Positions 6,626 through 14,979 of a stretch of DNA of 64,000 nucleotides are shown here, piece after piece (positions within the stretch are counted from its first letter, which is position 1; every line of letters begins with the position of its first letter). The stretch lies in the NCBI RefSeq assembly GCF_044466355.1, contig NZ_JBITMQ010000003.1, positions 1-64,000 of the forward strand. Direction: 5' to 3'. Position numbers and translations under genes: made by a program. Source of the stretch: Actinophytocola sp044466355 (GTDB taxonomy: Bacteria > Actinomycetota > Actinomycetes > Mycobacteriales > Pseudonocardiaceae). The notes under the pieces were generated by a model that was not told the origin of the DNA, did not search any database, and worked only from the letters and a program-made list of their open reading frames with translations.

Positions 6626-8118
6626 TGGTGCGTGAATCGCGCTGGGTTGACCCAGCTCCGTTGGAGGTGTCGCGGCCTCGGTTGCCGTGGTGGACGATGC
6701 TGCCCGGCTGGGTCAAGCTCGTTCTGTCTCCGGTTGCGGCCCTGGTGCTGCTGTGCTGGCTGGGCTACCAGCTCGGCCGGGTCGTCTACCGCTATCCGCT
6801 CTCCCTGATCCTGCTGGTTGTCGCGTGGTGGTCGTACTCGGGTCTGGGACCGTGGTGGTTCTGCGCGCTCCTGGCCCTCCTGCTCGGTCTGCTCGCTCTC
6901 TGGTGGTGGAAGCACCGGGCCTCCTTCGAACGATTCGCCGTGCCGCGCGTCCGAACGGAGTGCCGCCGGTTCTTCGTTTACGCCTGGGAGTGGCGCTCAG
7001 TCATGCGGCTCTCGGAGCTGACCAAAGACAAGCGCGGACGGGAGTACCGACCCAAGCTCGGGCGGGTTCGTGCCGAGGGCTGGCGTGACCTCGTGCGAGT
7101 GCGGATGGTCAAGGGCCAGGCCCCCGAGCAGTGGGAGCTACACGCCTCCGGGCTGGCGCACGCCTTCAACGCCGAGTCCTGCCGTATCCGGGTCCGCAAG
7201 CCCGGTCGTCTGGAACTGGACTTCATTCACTCCGACCCGCTCGCCCGCTCCATCCCTGTGCCCGAGTTGGCCGAGGAGTCCGTGGTGGACCTGCGGCGCG
7301 TCACCGTCGGACGGACCGAGACCGGCAGGCCGCTGCGCCTTCAGCTCCTCGGCACACACGTTCTGACCGTCGGCGTCTCCGGTGCAGGCAAGGGCTCCCT
7401 GTTGTGGTCGGTGGCCTGGGCGCTCGCTCCGGCGATCAAGGCCGGGCGGGTGAAGCTGTTCGGCATCGATCCCAAGGGCGGGATGGAACTCGGTCAGGCA
7501 CCCGAGGTGTTCGAACGCGTTGTCTATGACAACGGGTCGCACGCGGTCACGTTGTTGGAGTGGTTGGCGCAGGAAGTGAAGCGTCGCGCCGAGTCCTACC
7601 GTGGTCGTCGTCGCATGTGGACCCCGGAGTCGGGTGATCCGTTCATCCTGCTCGTGGTTGACGAGCTGGCGGATGTGATCGCCTACCAGACCGACAAGAA
7701 CCTTCGCGACCGTGCCACCCGCGCCGTGCAGGCCATCACATCACAGGGACGCGCTCCGGGCGTGTGCGTGCTGGGGCTGTTGCAGGACCCACGTAAGGAG
7801 ATCATCGCCTTCCGCCACCTGTTCTCCACCCGCATCGCGATGCGGCTCGACGAACCGGCCCAGGTGGACATGGTGCTCGGCGACGGTGTGCGCAAACGGG
7901 GCGCTGCCGCGCATGAGATCCCGGAGAGCACGCCAGGTGTGGCGTGGGTGAAGGAGGACGGCAAGCGGGAACCATTGCGGGCACGGGTCTTCCACGTCAC
8001 CGACGACCACCTGACCCAGCTCGTCGGCTACCTCACCGGTCGTTCGGCTCTGAGTACCTCGGCGGAAATCGTCGACTTCCCGACGGGTGTCGATCAGCAG
8101 CGTGGGGGTGCGGCATGA
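6625..8118 (+). CDS. traB: FtsK/SpoIIIE-type DNA translocase (conjugal transfer protein TraB)
   Basis: This 497-aa protein has three hydrophobic segments near the N-terminus (about residues 28-48, 54-70 and 76-95), then a cytoplasmic FtsK/SpoIIIE motor. The motor shows a Walker A (GVSGAGKGS, about 248-256), a Walker B (LLVVDELAD, about 342-350) and an ITSQGRAPGV segment. In actinobacterial elements a single such hexameric translocase moves double-stranded DNA between hyphae or cells, without a relaxase. The start overlaps the zinc-ribbon stop (TGATG), and the next gene starts in an ATGA overlap. The assignment to element transfer rather than chromosome segregation rests on the Rep-Xis-Int genes downstream. 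Confidence 0.9.
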   Translation: MVRESRWVDPAPLEVSRPRLPWWTMLPGWVKLVLSPVAALVLLCWLGYQLGRVVYRYPLSLILLVVAWWSYSGLGPWWFCALLALLLGLLALWWWKHRASFERFAVPRVRTECRRFFVYAWEWRSVMRLSELTKDKRGREYRPKLGRVRAEGWRDLVRVRMVKGQAPEQWELHASGLAHAFNAESCRIRVRKPGRLELDFIHSDPLARSIPVPELAEESVVDLRRVTVGRTETGRPLRLQLLGTHVLTVGVSGAGKGSLLWSVAWALAPAIKAGRVKLFGIDPKGGMELGQAPEVFERVVYDNGSHAVTLLEWLAQEVKRRAESYRGRRRMWTPESGDPFILLVVDELADVIAYQTDKNLRDRATRAVQAITSQGRAPGVCVLGLLQDPRKEIIAFRHLFSTRIAMRLDEPAQVDMVLGDGVRKRGAAAHEIPESTPGVAWVKEDGKREPLRARVFHVTDDHLTQLVGYLTGRSALSTSAEIVDFPTGVDQQRGGAA

Positions 8119-8522
8119 CCAGCCCTGACACGATGCTGCGGTTGCTCGGGTCGATCCGCGAGCACCTCGCCACGCACGCACTGACGACTCCGCTCGCGTC
8201 GGTCACGGTCGCTGACAACCTGATCGACGGCGAACACGTCACCGTGCACCTGCGGACGTCGCCGCTGGCTGACCTTTCGTCGGCACTGCTGGCGTGGGTC
8301 GACACGCTCACGAAGGTCACCGTGACGGCGTGGCGGCCGTCGCACGGCGAGACCGTGCACCTCACCGTGACCGGCGCGCGGCACGACGCCACACGTGTCC
8401 TCGTGTATGGCGGCGTCGACTTCTCGGACGTGTTCAGAGACCTCCAGCCCGGTGGACGACACAGCGTCGCGCTCTCGGTGCTGCGGTCCTGGGCGGCCGG
8501 ATCGGCGGAGGTGGCGGCATGA
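8115..8522 (+). CDS. Hypothetical 135-aa protein between traB and rep
   Basis: The start and stop overlap both neighbours (ATGA at each end), so it is coupled to traB and rep. The predicted fold is mixed alpha/beta and soluble: an N-terminal helix (MLRLLGSIREHL) followed by many valine/threonine-rich strands (ASVTVADNL, VTVHLRT, TVTAWRP, VHLTVTG). There are no cysteines, catalytic motifs or membrane segments. Proteins in this position in other elements are often uncharacterised; it may assist replication or DNA transfer. Function unknown. Confidence 0.55.
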   Translation: MTSPDTMLRLLGSIREHLATHALTTPLASVTVADNLIDGEHVTVHLRTSPLADLSSALLAWVDTLTKVTVTAWRPSHGETVHLTVTGARHDATRVLVYGGVDFSDVFRDLQPGGRHSVALSVLRSWAAGSAEVAA

Positions 8523-10111
8523 CGCACCAGACCCGCGCCGAGCGGATGACGATGCCGCTCGCGATCGATGTCGTCACCGCGACCGCCGAGCAGCACGGTG
8601 TGTGCGTCCGTCCATTCACGATGGAGGTCGGCGACCTGGACACCGGCGAACTGCGGCACGTCGCCGTGCCCTGCGGGGCCACTGTGGAGTCGGTCTGCGG
8701 GCCATGTGCTCGGAAGGCTCGCGCGCTGCGGATCGCCCAGTGCCGCGAGGGGTGGCACCTGACGGAGGAACCGGACTTCACGCCGGAACCGCCGAGCGAT
8801 GACCACACCGCGCTGTTGACGCTGCGGGCCGACTTGGTGAAGGCCTACCGGGACGCTGAGGACGCGGACGCCGATGATCTGCGGGACGAGATCCGTTCCG
8901 TGGATGAGGAGCTGCGCGGGCTCGGCATGCGAGGTCGGCTGCCGTCGCCGGAGCTGGAGACGCAGAAGGCCGCGCCGAAGCGGTCAACCAAGCGGCGGCA
9001 GGACGCTCCCGACCTGCCTCGACGACGGGTGGAGAGGCGAACTGTCGGCCGTGAGTTCGCAGGCCGGTTCCGACCCTCCATGTTCGTGACGCTCACCTGC
9101 GACAGCTACGGGCGGGTGCGTGACGATGGGACGCCGGTCGACGAGTCGACTTATGACTACCGCCGTGCCGCGCGGGACGCTGTGCACTTCGCGTCGCTGG
9201 TGGATCGGTGGTGGCAGAACCTCCGGCGCTGTGTCGGCTGGGACGTGCAGTACTTCGCGACCGTGGAGCCGCAGAAGCGGGTGGCTCCGCACCTGCATGC
9301 GGCGATCCGCGGTTCCATCCCGCATGAGGTCCTGCGGGCCGTCACCGCCGCTACCTACCTCCAGGTCTGGTGGCCTCGGCATGACGAGATGGTCTACGGC
9401 GGCGATCGTCTGCCGGTGTGGGACGGCGGGCAGTTCGTCGACCCGGATACCCGTGCGCCGCTCACGCCATGGCGGGATGCGCTCGAGGACGTGGCCGAGC
9501 CTGCGCACGTCGCCACCTTCGGACGGCAGGTGCACTCCAAGGGCATCCTCGGCGGCTCCGAGGAGGCCGGGCGGCACATCGGCTACCTGACCAAGTACCT
9601 CACGAAGTCGCTCGGGGAGGTCGTCGAGGCGAACACCGAGCGACAGCGGCGGCACCATGACCGGCTGCACGCCGAGCTGGAGGTCACGCCGTGTTCGCCC
9701 CGGTGTGCGGTCTGGCTGCTCTACGGCGTCCAACCGCTCGGAGTGAGCAGTAAGACAACGCCCGGTCACTGCAAGGGGCGGGCACACCGTCGCACCACTC
9801 TGGGCCTTCCCGGTCGACGCGTGCTGGTGTCGCGGAAGTGGTCGGGCAAGACGCTCGCCGACCACCGCGCCGACCGGCGGGCCTTCGTGCTCCAGGCCCT
9901 CGCCGACGTCGGGATCGAGAAACCTGCCCAGGAACCTCGACGGCTGGTCTGGCACAAGGTCCAGCCCGGTGACCCGCACGTCCCGCCGAGGGCTCACCTG
10001 CTCATGCACGCCATCGCCGAGCGGATCCGGTGGCGCGCTGAGTACGACAAGGCGTTACTCGCCGCTGGTGAGTCGCCTCCGGATGTTTCAGCAACTCGGG
10101 TAGCGGCGTGA
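8519..10111 (+). CDS. repSA: HUH-type rolling-circle replication initiator (RepSA-like)
   Basis: This 530-aa protein shows the three motifs of HUH rolling-circle initiators in order: motif I FVTLTCDSYG (about residue 183), motif II PHLHAAI (HxH metal site, about 258) and motif III YLTKYLTK (catalytic tyrosine region, about 357). An N-terminal cysteine cluster (CGATVESVCGPCARK, later C) probably binds zinc, as in many Streptomyces element initiators. It nicks the element origin to start replication of the excised circle. The start at 8519 overlaps the previous stop. It sits directly before xis and int, the same order as in pSAM2. The origin itself was not identified. Confidence 0.85.
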   Translation: MTHQTRAERMTMPLAIDVVTATAEQHGVCVRPFTMEVGDLDTGELRHVAVPCGATVESVCGPCARKARALRIAQCREGWHLTEEPDFTPEPPSDDHTALLTLRADLVKAYRDAEDADADDLRDEIRSVDEELRGLGMRGRLPSPELETQKAAPKRSTKRRQDAPDLPRRRVERRTVGREFAGRFRPSMFVTLTCDSYGRVRDDGTPVDESTYDYRRAARDAVHFASLVDRWWQNLRRCVGWDVQYFATVEPQKRVAPHLHAAIRGSIPHEVLRAVTAATYLQVWWPRHDEMVYGGDRLPVWDGGQFVDPDTRAPLTPWRDALEDVAEPAHVATFGRQVHSKGILGGSEEAGRHIGYLTKYLTKSLGEVVEANTERQRRHHDRLHAELEVTPCSPRCAVWLLYGVQPLGVSSKTTPGHCKGRAHRRTTLGLPGRRVLVSRKWSGKTLADHRADRRAFVLQALADVGIEKPAQEPRRLVWHKVQPGDPHVPPRAHLLMHAIAERIRWRAEYDKALLAAGESPPDVSATRVAA

Positions 10112-10124
10112 CCAGGGGGAGACG

Positions 10125-10340
10125 ATGAAGGCCTTTCTGACGGTCGCTGAGGCGGCCGAGTACATGAACACGACGGTCCGGTTCGTTCGCCGGTTGATCG
10201 CCGAGCGGCGCATCCCGTTCCACAAGGTCGGCCGGTACGTCCGGCTGAAGGTGCAGGACGTGGAGGCATTCGTCGAGGCTGGCCGTGTCGAGGCGTTCGA
10301 CCCGATGGCGGTCCGGCGGTACCTGCGGCGGGCGTCATGA
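10125..10340 (+). CDS. xis: Excisionase (MerR-like HTH, Xis)
   Basis: This 71-aa protein is a single winged helix-turn-helix of the excisionase/BldC type: FLTVAEAAEYMNTTVRFVRRLIAERRIPFHKVGRYVRL. It would bind the attachment region and bias the integrase towards excision. A GGGGGAG ribosome site lies before the ATG. Its stop overlaps the integrase start (ATGA), so the two proteins are made together, as in related integrative elements. Confidence 0.88.
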   Translation: MKAFLTVAEAAEYMNTTVRFVRRLIAERRIPFHKVGRYVRLKVQDVEAFVEAGRVEAFDPMAVRRYLRRAS

Positions 10341-11641
10341 GCGACAAGCGGCGGAGGTTCGGAAGAGTTCGGCAACTCTCGTCAGGCAGGTGGCAGGCGC
10401 GGTACCCGGGGCCTGATGGTCAGCTCCGTCCCGCTCCGCACACCTTCGAGCGGGAGAAGGACGCTGATCAGTGGCTGTCAGAGGTCGAGACCGACCTACG
10501 GCGGGGTGACTGGACGGACCCGGACGCCGGGAAGATCCCGCTCGGGCTCTACGCGAAAGCCTGGATCGAGGAGCGACCTGGCCTCGCGGTACGCACAAAG
10601 GAGCTGTACCAGGGGTTGCTGCGGAATCACATCGATCCGTACCTCGGTCACGTGGTGCTCTCCGACCTGTCACCGGCCAAGGTGCGGCGGTGGCGCAAGG
10701 AGAGGCTGGACGCTGAGGTCGGGTCGGTGACCGTCGCCAAGGCGTACCGCTTCCTCAAAGCGGTCATGAACACGGCGTGGCTCGACGACAAGATGATCAA
10801 GTCCAACCCGTGCACCATCAAGGGGGCGGGCAAGGAGGAGAGTCCGGAGCGACCCATCGCGACCATCGAGCAGGCGTTGACCGCTGCCGACAAGATCCAG
10901 CCGCGTTACCGCCTGGTCGTACTGCTCGCCACCTTCGCAAGCCTGCGGTTCGCCGAGATGATCGGGCTCCAACGGGGTGACTTCGACCTGGAGGACGGCG
11001 TGGTCCACGTCCGGCGGCAGGCGGTCCAGCCCGACCACGGGGACATCTTCGAGGACGATCCGAAGTCGGACGCGGGCAAGCGGCGGGTCGTGGTGCCGTC
11101 GTTCCTGCTGCCGGAGATCCGGGCGCACCTGAACAGGTACGTCAAGCCGGACGACACGGCCTGGGTGTTCGTCGGGCCGAAGGGTGCTCGGCCGACGCGG
11201 AACAACTTCCACACGGTCTGGGACAAGGCCCGCACGGCGGCGGGCATCCCGGGCCTGCACCTGCACGACCTGCGGCACACCGGCAACACCCTCGCGGCGG
11301 AGACAGGCGCGACGCTCCGCGAGCTGATGGACCGCATGGGCCACGCCAGTACCCGCGCGGCACTGATCTACCTGCACGCGAGGGACCAGAGAGGCAAGGT
11401 GATCGCCGCCGGTATCGACAGCATGGTCAAGCAGGCCAGGAAGCCCGCCAAGAAGGGCAGGAAGGGGCACGCGAGGGGCACGAACGAGTCGGGAGGCCAC
11501 GTACGGGGGTCCGGGGGCGAAGCCCTCCGGGCGGGGCGCGGGGGTTGCACCCCCGAGGAAATGGCGAGTGACCAGGGCGAGCGCTCTCCGCGAGCAGGGG
11601 AGGCCCAGAACGAGCGGGTGACGGGAATCGAACCCGCATGA
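10337..11641 (+). CDS. int: Tyrosine-family site-specific integrase
   Basis: This is a 434-aa recombinase: an N-terminal arm-binding region (residues 1-60), a SAM-like core-binding domain (about 70-150) and a catalytic domain with the conserved residues SLRFAEM (Arg), HDLRH (HxxR) and IYLHA (nucleophilic Tyr). It integrates the element into the adjacent tRNA-Gly gene. The C-terminal 80 residues are rich in Lys, Arg and Gly. The last nine codons read into the 3' end of the tRNA (peptide ending VTGIEPA), overlapping it by 29 bp. Start ATG overlaps the xis stop. Confidence 0.93.
   Translation: MSDKRRRFGRVRQLSSGRWQARYPGPDGQLRPAPHTFEREKDADQWLSEVETDLRRGDWTDPDAGKIPLGLYAKAWIEERPGLAVRTKELYQGLLRNHIDPYLGHVVLSDLSPAKVRRWRKERLDAEVGSVTVAKAYRFLKAVMNTAWLDDKMIKSNPCTIKGAGKEESPERPIATIEQALTAADKIQPRYRLVVLLATFASLRFAEMIGLQRGDFDLEDGVVHVRRQAVQPDHGDIFEDDPKSDAGKRRVVVPSFLLPEIRAHLNRYVKPDDTAWVFVGPKGARPTRNNFHTVWDKARTAAGIPGLHLHDLRHTGNTLAAETGATLRELMDRMGHASTRAALIYLHARDQRGKVIAAGIDSMVKQARKPAKKGRKGHARGTNESGGHVRGSGGEALRAGRGGCTPEEMASDQGERSPRAGEAQNERVTGIEPA
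11613..11641. other. Attachment site within the tRNA-Gly 3' end (att half-site)
   Basis: Elements of this type recombine at the 3' end of a tRNA gene next to int. Here the 3' acceptor and part of the T arm of tRNA-Gly coincide with the end of the integrase reading frame, so the crossover segment should lie in or near these bases. The matching copy at the far end of the element was not found in positions 1-4,500, so the true left end is outside the window. Confidence 0.6.
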
Positions 11642-11683
11642 CCAGCTTGGAAGGCTGGGGCTCTGCCATTGAGCTACACCCGC
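11613..11683 (-). tRNA. tRNA-Gly (anticodon TCC)
   Basis: Read on the minus strand this 71-nt gene starts GCGGGTGTAGCTCAATGG. It has a 7-bp acceptor stem (GCGGGTG/CACCCGC), an anticodon loop CTTCCAA giving TCC, a T arm with GGTTCGATTCC and a U discriminator; CCA is not encoded. It is the integration target of the element on its 3' side. Confidence 0.95.
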
Positions 11684-11764
11684 GTGCGCCGTGAAACGTG
11701 GCGGCGCGAGGACAGCCTAGCGTGCCGCGTTAAGCTGTGGCCGGTGTCCTCGGTGAGGGGCCGC

Positions 11765-11838
11765 CGGGATGTGGCGCAGCTTGGTAGCGCATCCGCTTTG
11801 GGAGCGGAGGGTCGCAGGTTCAAATCCTGTCATCCCGA
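11765..11838 (+). tRNA. tRNA-Pro (anticodon TGG)
   Basis: This 74-nt gene has a 7-bp acceptor stem CGGGATG/CATCCCG, a D arm GGCGCAGCTTGGTAGCGC, an anticodon loop with TGG (CTTTGGGA), a T arm GTTCAAATCC and discriminator A; CCA is not encoded. It lies between the element junction and tig, the usual neighbourhood of tig in many actinobacteria. Confidence 0.96.
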
Positions 11839-11963
11839 CCGTCGCGTGGCCGGCCTGCAGATGTGTCAGAGCAGCAGGTCGGCCCCGCTCGCCTCGCCTG
11901 GCCGTGAGTTCCATACACTCGCGAGAGCCCATACCGGTCAATCCAGCTACCCAGGAGATCACG

Positions 11964-13355
11964 TTGAAGAGCACCGTCGAGCACCTGAGCCCGACGCGGG
12001 TCCGGATCAACGTCGAGGTGCCGTTCGACGAGCTCAAGCCGAACTTCGACCGCGCGTACAAGAAGCTCGCCTCGCAGGTCCGCATCCCCGGCTTCCGTCC
12101 CGGCAAGGCGCCCGCCCGGGTCATCGAGTCCCGTATCGGCCGTGCGCCGATCCTCGACGAGGTCGTCAACGAGGCCATTCCGGCCAAGTACATGGAGGCG
12201 ATCACGGAGGGCGAGGTCCGCACGCTGGGCCAGCCGAACATCGAGGTCACGAAGCTGGAGGACGGCGACCACATCGCGTTCACGGCCGAGGTGGACATCC
12301 GCCCGGAGATCACGGTCCCGGCGTTCGGTGAGCTGTCGGTGTCGGTGGACGACCTGGAGCTGGCCGACGACGAGGTGAACGAGCAGCTGGACGAGCTGCG
12401 CGCCCGGTTCGGCACGCTGACGGGTGTCGAGCGCGCCGCGGAGAACGGTGACTTCGTCTCGATCGACCTGTCGGCCACGGTCGACGGGCAGGAGGTCGAG
12501 GAGGCCAAGACCAGCGGCCTGTCCTACGAGGTCGGCTCGGGCGAGATGATCGAGGGCATCGACGAGGCGATCATCGGCACGTCGGCGGGTGAGTCGGCGA
12601 CGTTCACGACGAAGCTGGTGGCCGGCGACTTCGCGGGCCAGGACGCCGAGGTCACCGTGACGGTGAACACGGTGAAGGTGCGTGAGCTGCCCGAGCCGGA
12701 CGACGAGTTCGCCCAGCTGGCGTCGGAGTTCGACACGATCGACGAGCTGAAGACCGACCTGCGTGAGCGCCTGACTCGCGTCAAGAAGATGCAGCAGGGC
12801 GTCCAGGCCCGGGACAAGGTCCTGGAGGCGTTGCTCGAGGTCACCGAGGTGCCGCTGCCGGAGAAGGTCGTCGAGTCCGAGGTCGAGGTCCGCAAGCACG
12901 ACGCGGTCCACGCCTTCGACCACGACGAGGCCAAGTTCGAGGAGTTCCTCACCTCGCAGGGGCAGACCCTGGAGCAGTTCAACACCGACGTGCAGGAAGA
13001 GGCCGAGAAGGCCGTCAAGACCCAGCTGGTCCTGGACTCGATCGCGGACGCCGAGAACGTGAGCGTCGACGACAACGAGCTGACCGAGCGGATCATCTAC
13101 CAGGCGCAGCGCTTCGGCATCAGCCCGGACGAGTACGTGCAGCGTGCGCAGCAGTCCGGCCAGCTCGGCGCCATCTTCGCGGACGTGCGCCGGGGCAAGG
13201 CGCTGGCGTCGGTCGTGCGCATGGCGACGGTCACGGACGCGAGCGGCAACACCGTGGACCTCGAGGAGCTGTTCGGTCCTCGGGAGGCCGCGGCCGAGGC
13301 GGCGCCGGTGGAGCAGGCGGCTGACGCACCGGTCGAGGACGCAGACGCCAAGTGA
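11964..13355 (+). CDS. tig: Trigger factor, ribosome-associated chaperone and peptidyl-prolyl isomerase
   Basis: This is a 463-aa protein. The N-terminal ribosome-docking domain carries the signature GFRPGKAP (about residues 43-50), the FKBP-type isomerase domain follows at about 150-235, and the C-terminal chaperone arms end in an acidic Ala/Glu-rich tail. The start is a TTG at 11964 with AGGAG upstream, giving the N-terminus MKSTVEHLSPTRVRIN that matches mycobacterial trigger factor; longer frames would run through the tRNA-Pro gene and are wrong. It is followed by clpP1, clpP2 and clpX, a classic folding/proteolysis cluster. Confidence 0.97.
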   Translation: MKSTVEHLSPTRVRINVEVPFDELKPNFDRAYKKLASQVRIPGFRPGKAPARVIESRIGRAPILDEVVNEAIPAKYMEAITEGEVRTLGQPNIEVTKLEDGDHIAFTAEVDIRPEITVPAFGELSVSVDDLELADDEVNEQLDELRARFGTLTGVERAAENGDFVSIDLSATVDGQEVEEAKTSGLSYEVGSGEMIEGIDEAIIGTSAGESATFTTKLVAGDFAGQDAEVTVTVNTVKVRELPEPDDEFAQLASEFDTIDELKTDLRERLTRVKKMQQGVQARDKVLEALLEVTEVPLPEKVVESEVEVRKHDAVHAFDHDEAKFEEFLTSQGQTLEQFNTDVQEEAEKAVKTQLVLDSIADAENVSVDDNELTERIIYQAQRFGISPDEYVQRAQQSGQLGAIFADVRRGKALASVVRMATVTDASGNTVDLEELFGPREAAAEAAPVEQAADAPVEDADAK

Positions 13356-13465
13356 CGCTCTGAGCGAACTCGGGCGGTGTCGGGCATTCGATGCCGCCCA
13401 CCTTCGTTAATGTCGGACGTGACACCAGATCAACCTCGCAACCAGAGCGGAGAAGGCAGGCAGAC

Positions 13466-14083
13466 GTGACGCATCCACGGCAGACGCCCGACATGCGGTC
13501 GGGCACCGCAGGGCTCACCCTGAACGACTCGGTGTACGAGCGGCTGCTCCGTGAGCGCATCGTGTTCCTCGGTTCCGAGGTCGACGACGAGATCGCCAAC
13601 CGGATCACGGCGCAGCTGCTGCTGCTCGCTGCCGAGGACGCCGAGAAGGACATCGTCTTCTACATCAACTCGCCGGGCGGTTCCGTCTCGGCGGGCATGG
13701 CGATCTACGACACGATGATGCTCATCGAGCCGGACGTCCAGACCTGGGCGATGGGCATGGCGGCCTCCATGGGCCAGTTCCTGCTCAGCGCGGGTACGCC
13801 CGGCAAGCGCTACGCCCTGCCACACGCGCGGATCATGATGCACCAGCCGTCGGGTGGTGTCGGCGGTACGGCCTCCGACATCGCGATCCGGGCCGAGGTG
13901 CTCAACAAGTGGAAGCGTGAGATGGCGGAGCTCACCGCGGAGCAGACCGGCCAGACCGTGGACCAGATCACCCAGGACGCCGACCGTGACCGGTGGTTCA
14001 CGGCCGAGGAAGCCCGCCAGTACGGCTTCGTCGACCAGGTGGTCACCCGCGCGAGCCAGACCCCCAACGGCAGCCGCAGCTGA
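13466..14083 (+). CDS. clpP1: ATP-dependent Clp protease proteolytic subunit 1
   Basis: This 205-aa serine protease of the ClpP family has the catalytic Ser in GMAASMGQFLL, His in MMHQPSGG and Asp in the DADRDRWF segment, plus the INSPGGS oxyanion strand. Actinobacteria carry two ClpP proteins that form a mixed tetradecamer; this is the ClpP1 type, upstream of clpP2. The GTG at 13466 has AGGCAGG upstream; an ATG at 13493 is an alternative. It degrades substrates delivered by ClpX and ClpC1. Confidence 0.95.
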   Translation: MTHPRQTPDMRSGTAGLTLNDSVYERLLRERIVFLGSEVDDEIANRITAQLLLLAAEDAEKDIVFYINSPGGSVSAGMAIYDTMMLIEPDVQTWAMGMAASMGQFLLSAGTPGKRYALPHARIMMHQPSGGVGGTASDIAIRAEVLNKWKREMAELTAEQTGQTVDQITQDADRDRWFTAEEARQYGFVDQVVTRASQTPNGSRS

Positions 14084-14115
14084 CGCCGGGTCACGAGACC
14101 TAGGAGAATGACACC

Positions 14116-14748
14116 GTGAGCAACCCTTACGCTCCGCAGTCCCGTTACGTGCTGCCGTCCTTCGTCGAGCGCACGAGCTACGGGGTCAAGGAGTCGAACC
14201 CGTACAACAAGCTGTTCGAAGAGCGGATCATCTTCGTCGGCGTGCAGATCGACGACGCGTCGGCCAACGACGTGATGGCGCAGCTGCTGTACCTGGAGTC
14301 GGTCGACCCCGACCGCGACATCACCATGTACATCAACTCGCCCGGTGGCTCGTTCACGTCGCTGATGGCGATCTACGACACCATGCAGTTCGCCCGGCCC
14401 GACGTGCAGACCTTCTGCCTCGGCCAGGCCGCCTCCGCGGCCGCGGTGCTGCTGGCGGCGGGCACCCCCGGCAAGCGTTTCGCGCTGCCGAACGCCCGCG
14501 TGCTGATCCACCAGCCGGCCATGGAGGGCGTCTACGGGCAGGTCTCCGACCTGGAGATCCAGGCCAACGAAATCCAGCGCGTGCGTCGTCTCATGGAGGA
14601 GACGCTGGCCCGGCACACCAACCGGGACGCGGACCAGATCCGCAAGGACATCGAGCGCGACAAGATTCTGACGGCCGAGGAGGCCAAGGCGTACGGCATC
14701 GTCGACGACGTGCTTCCGTACCGGAAGCTGTCGGCGAACCGGCCCTGA
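14116..14748 (+). CDS. clpP2: ATP-dependent Clp protease proteolytic subunit 2
   Basis: This 210-aa ClpP has its nucleophile in LGQAASAAAVLL, the His in LIHQPAM and an Asp in the DIERDKILTAEEA segment. It starts at GTG 14116 after TAGGAGA, 32 bp behind clpP1, and forms the mixed ClpP1P2 core with it. A GC-rich hairpin directly after the stop probably ends the clpP1P2 transcript, leaving clpX with its own promoter. Confidence 0.96.
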   Translation: MSNPYAPQSRYVLPSFVERTSYGVKESNPYNKLFEERIIFVGVQIDDASANDVMAQLLYLESVDPDRDITMYINSPGGSFTSLMAIYDTMQFARPDVQTFCLGQAASAAAVLLAAGTPGKRFALPNARVLIHQPAMEGVYGQVSDLEIQANEIQRVRRLMEETLARHTNRDADQIRKDIERDKILTAEEAKAYGIVDDVLPYRKLSANRP

Positions 14749-14758
14749 TCCGGTCGCG

Positions 14759-14789
14759 GGTGGCTCCGGACCGTGTTTCCGGGGCCACC
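14759..14789 (+). terminator. Terminator hairpin after clpP2
   Basis: GGTGGCTCCGG (14759-14769) pairs with CCGGGGCCACC (14779-14789) in an 11-bp stem with one G-U pair and a 9-nt loop. There is no U-tract, which is common in high-GC actinobacteria. Confidence 0.55.
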
Positions 14790-14979
14790 TGATCGGCCGA
14801 ATCCGACAACTCGGCGGTCAGGTTCTCCCATTGAGTGGGGGTTGGCAGGTACCGTCGAGGGCAACAGGCACCACCGGGCCTGGAGCGGAGTGCGCGACAC
14901 TTGGACTCCAAGCCCGTAACAGGCCACAGATCCAGGCTCGTTTCCCGGAGCGGGCCGGAGGGGACAGAGGTCAGCGGTC

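Noticed and set aside
11717..12508. Open frame antisense to tRNA-Pro and tig, with the peptide MTGFEPATLRSQSGCA
   Set aside because: This peptide is the familiar artefact of translating a tRNA gene backwards.
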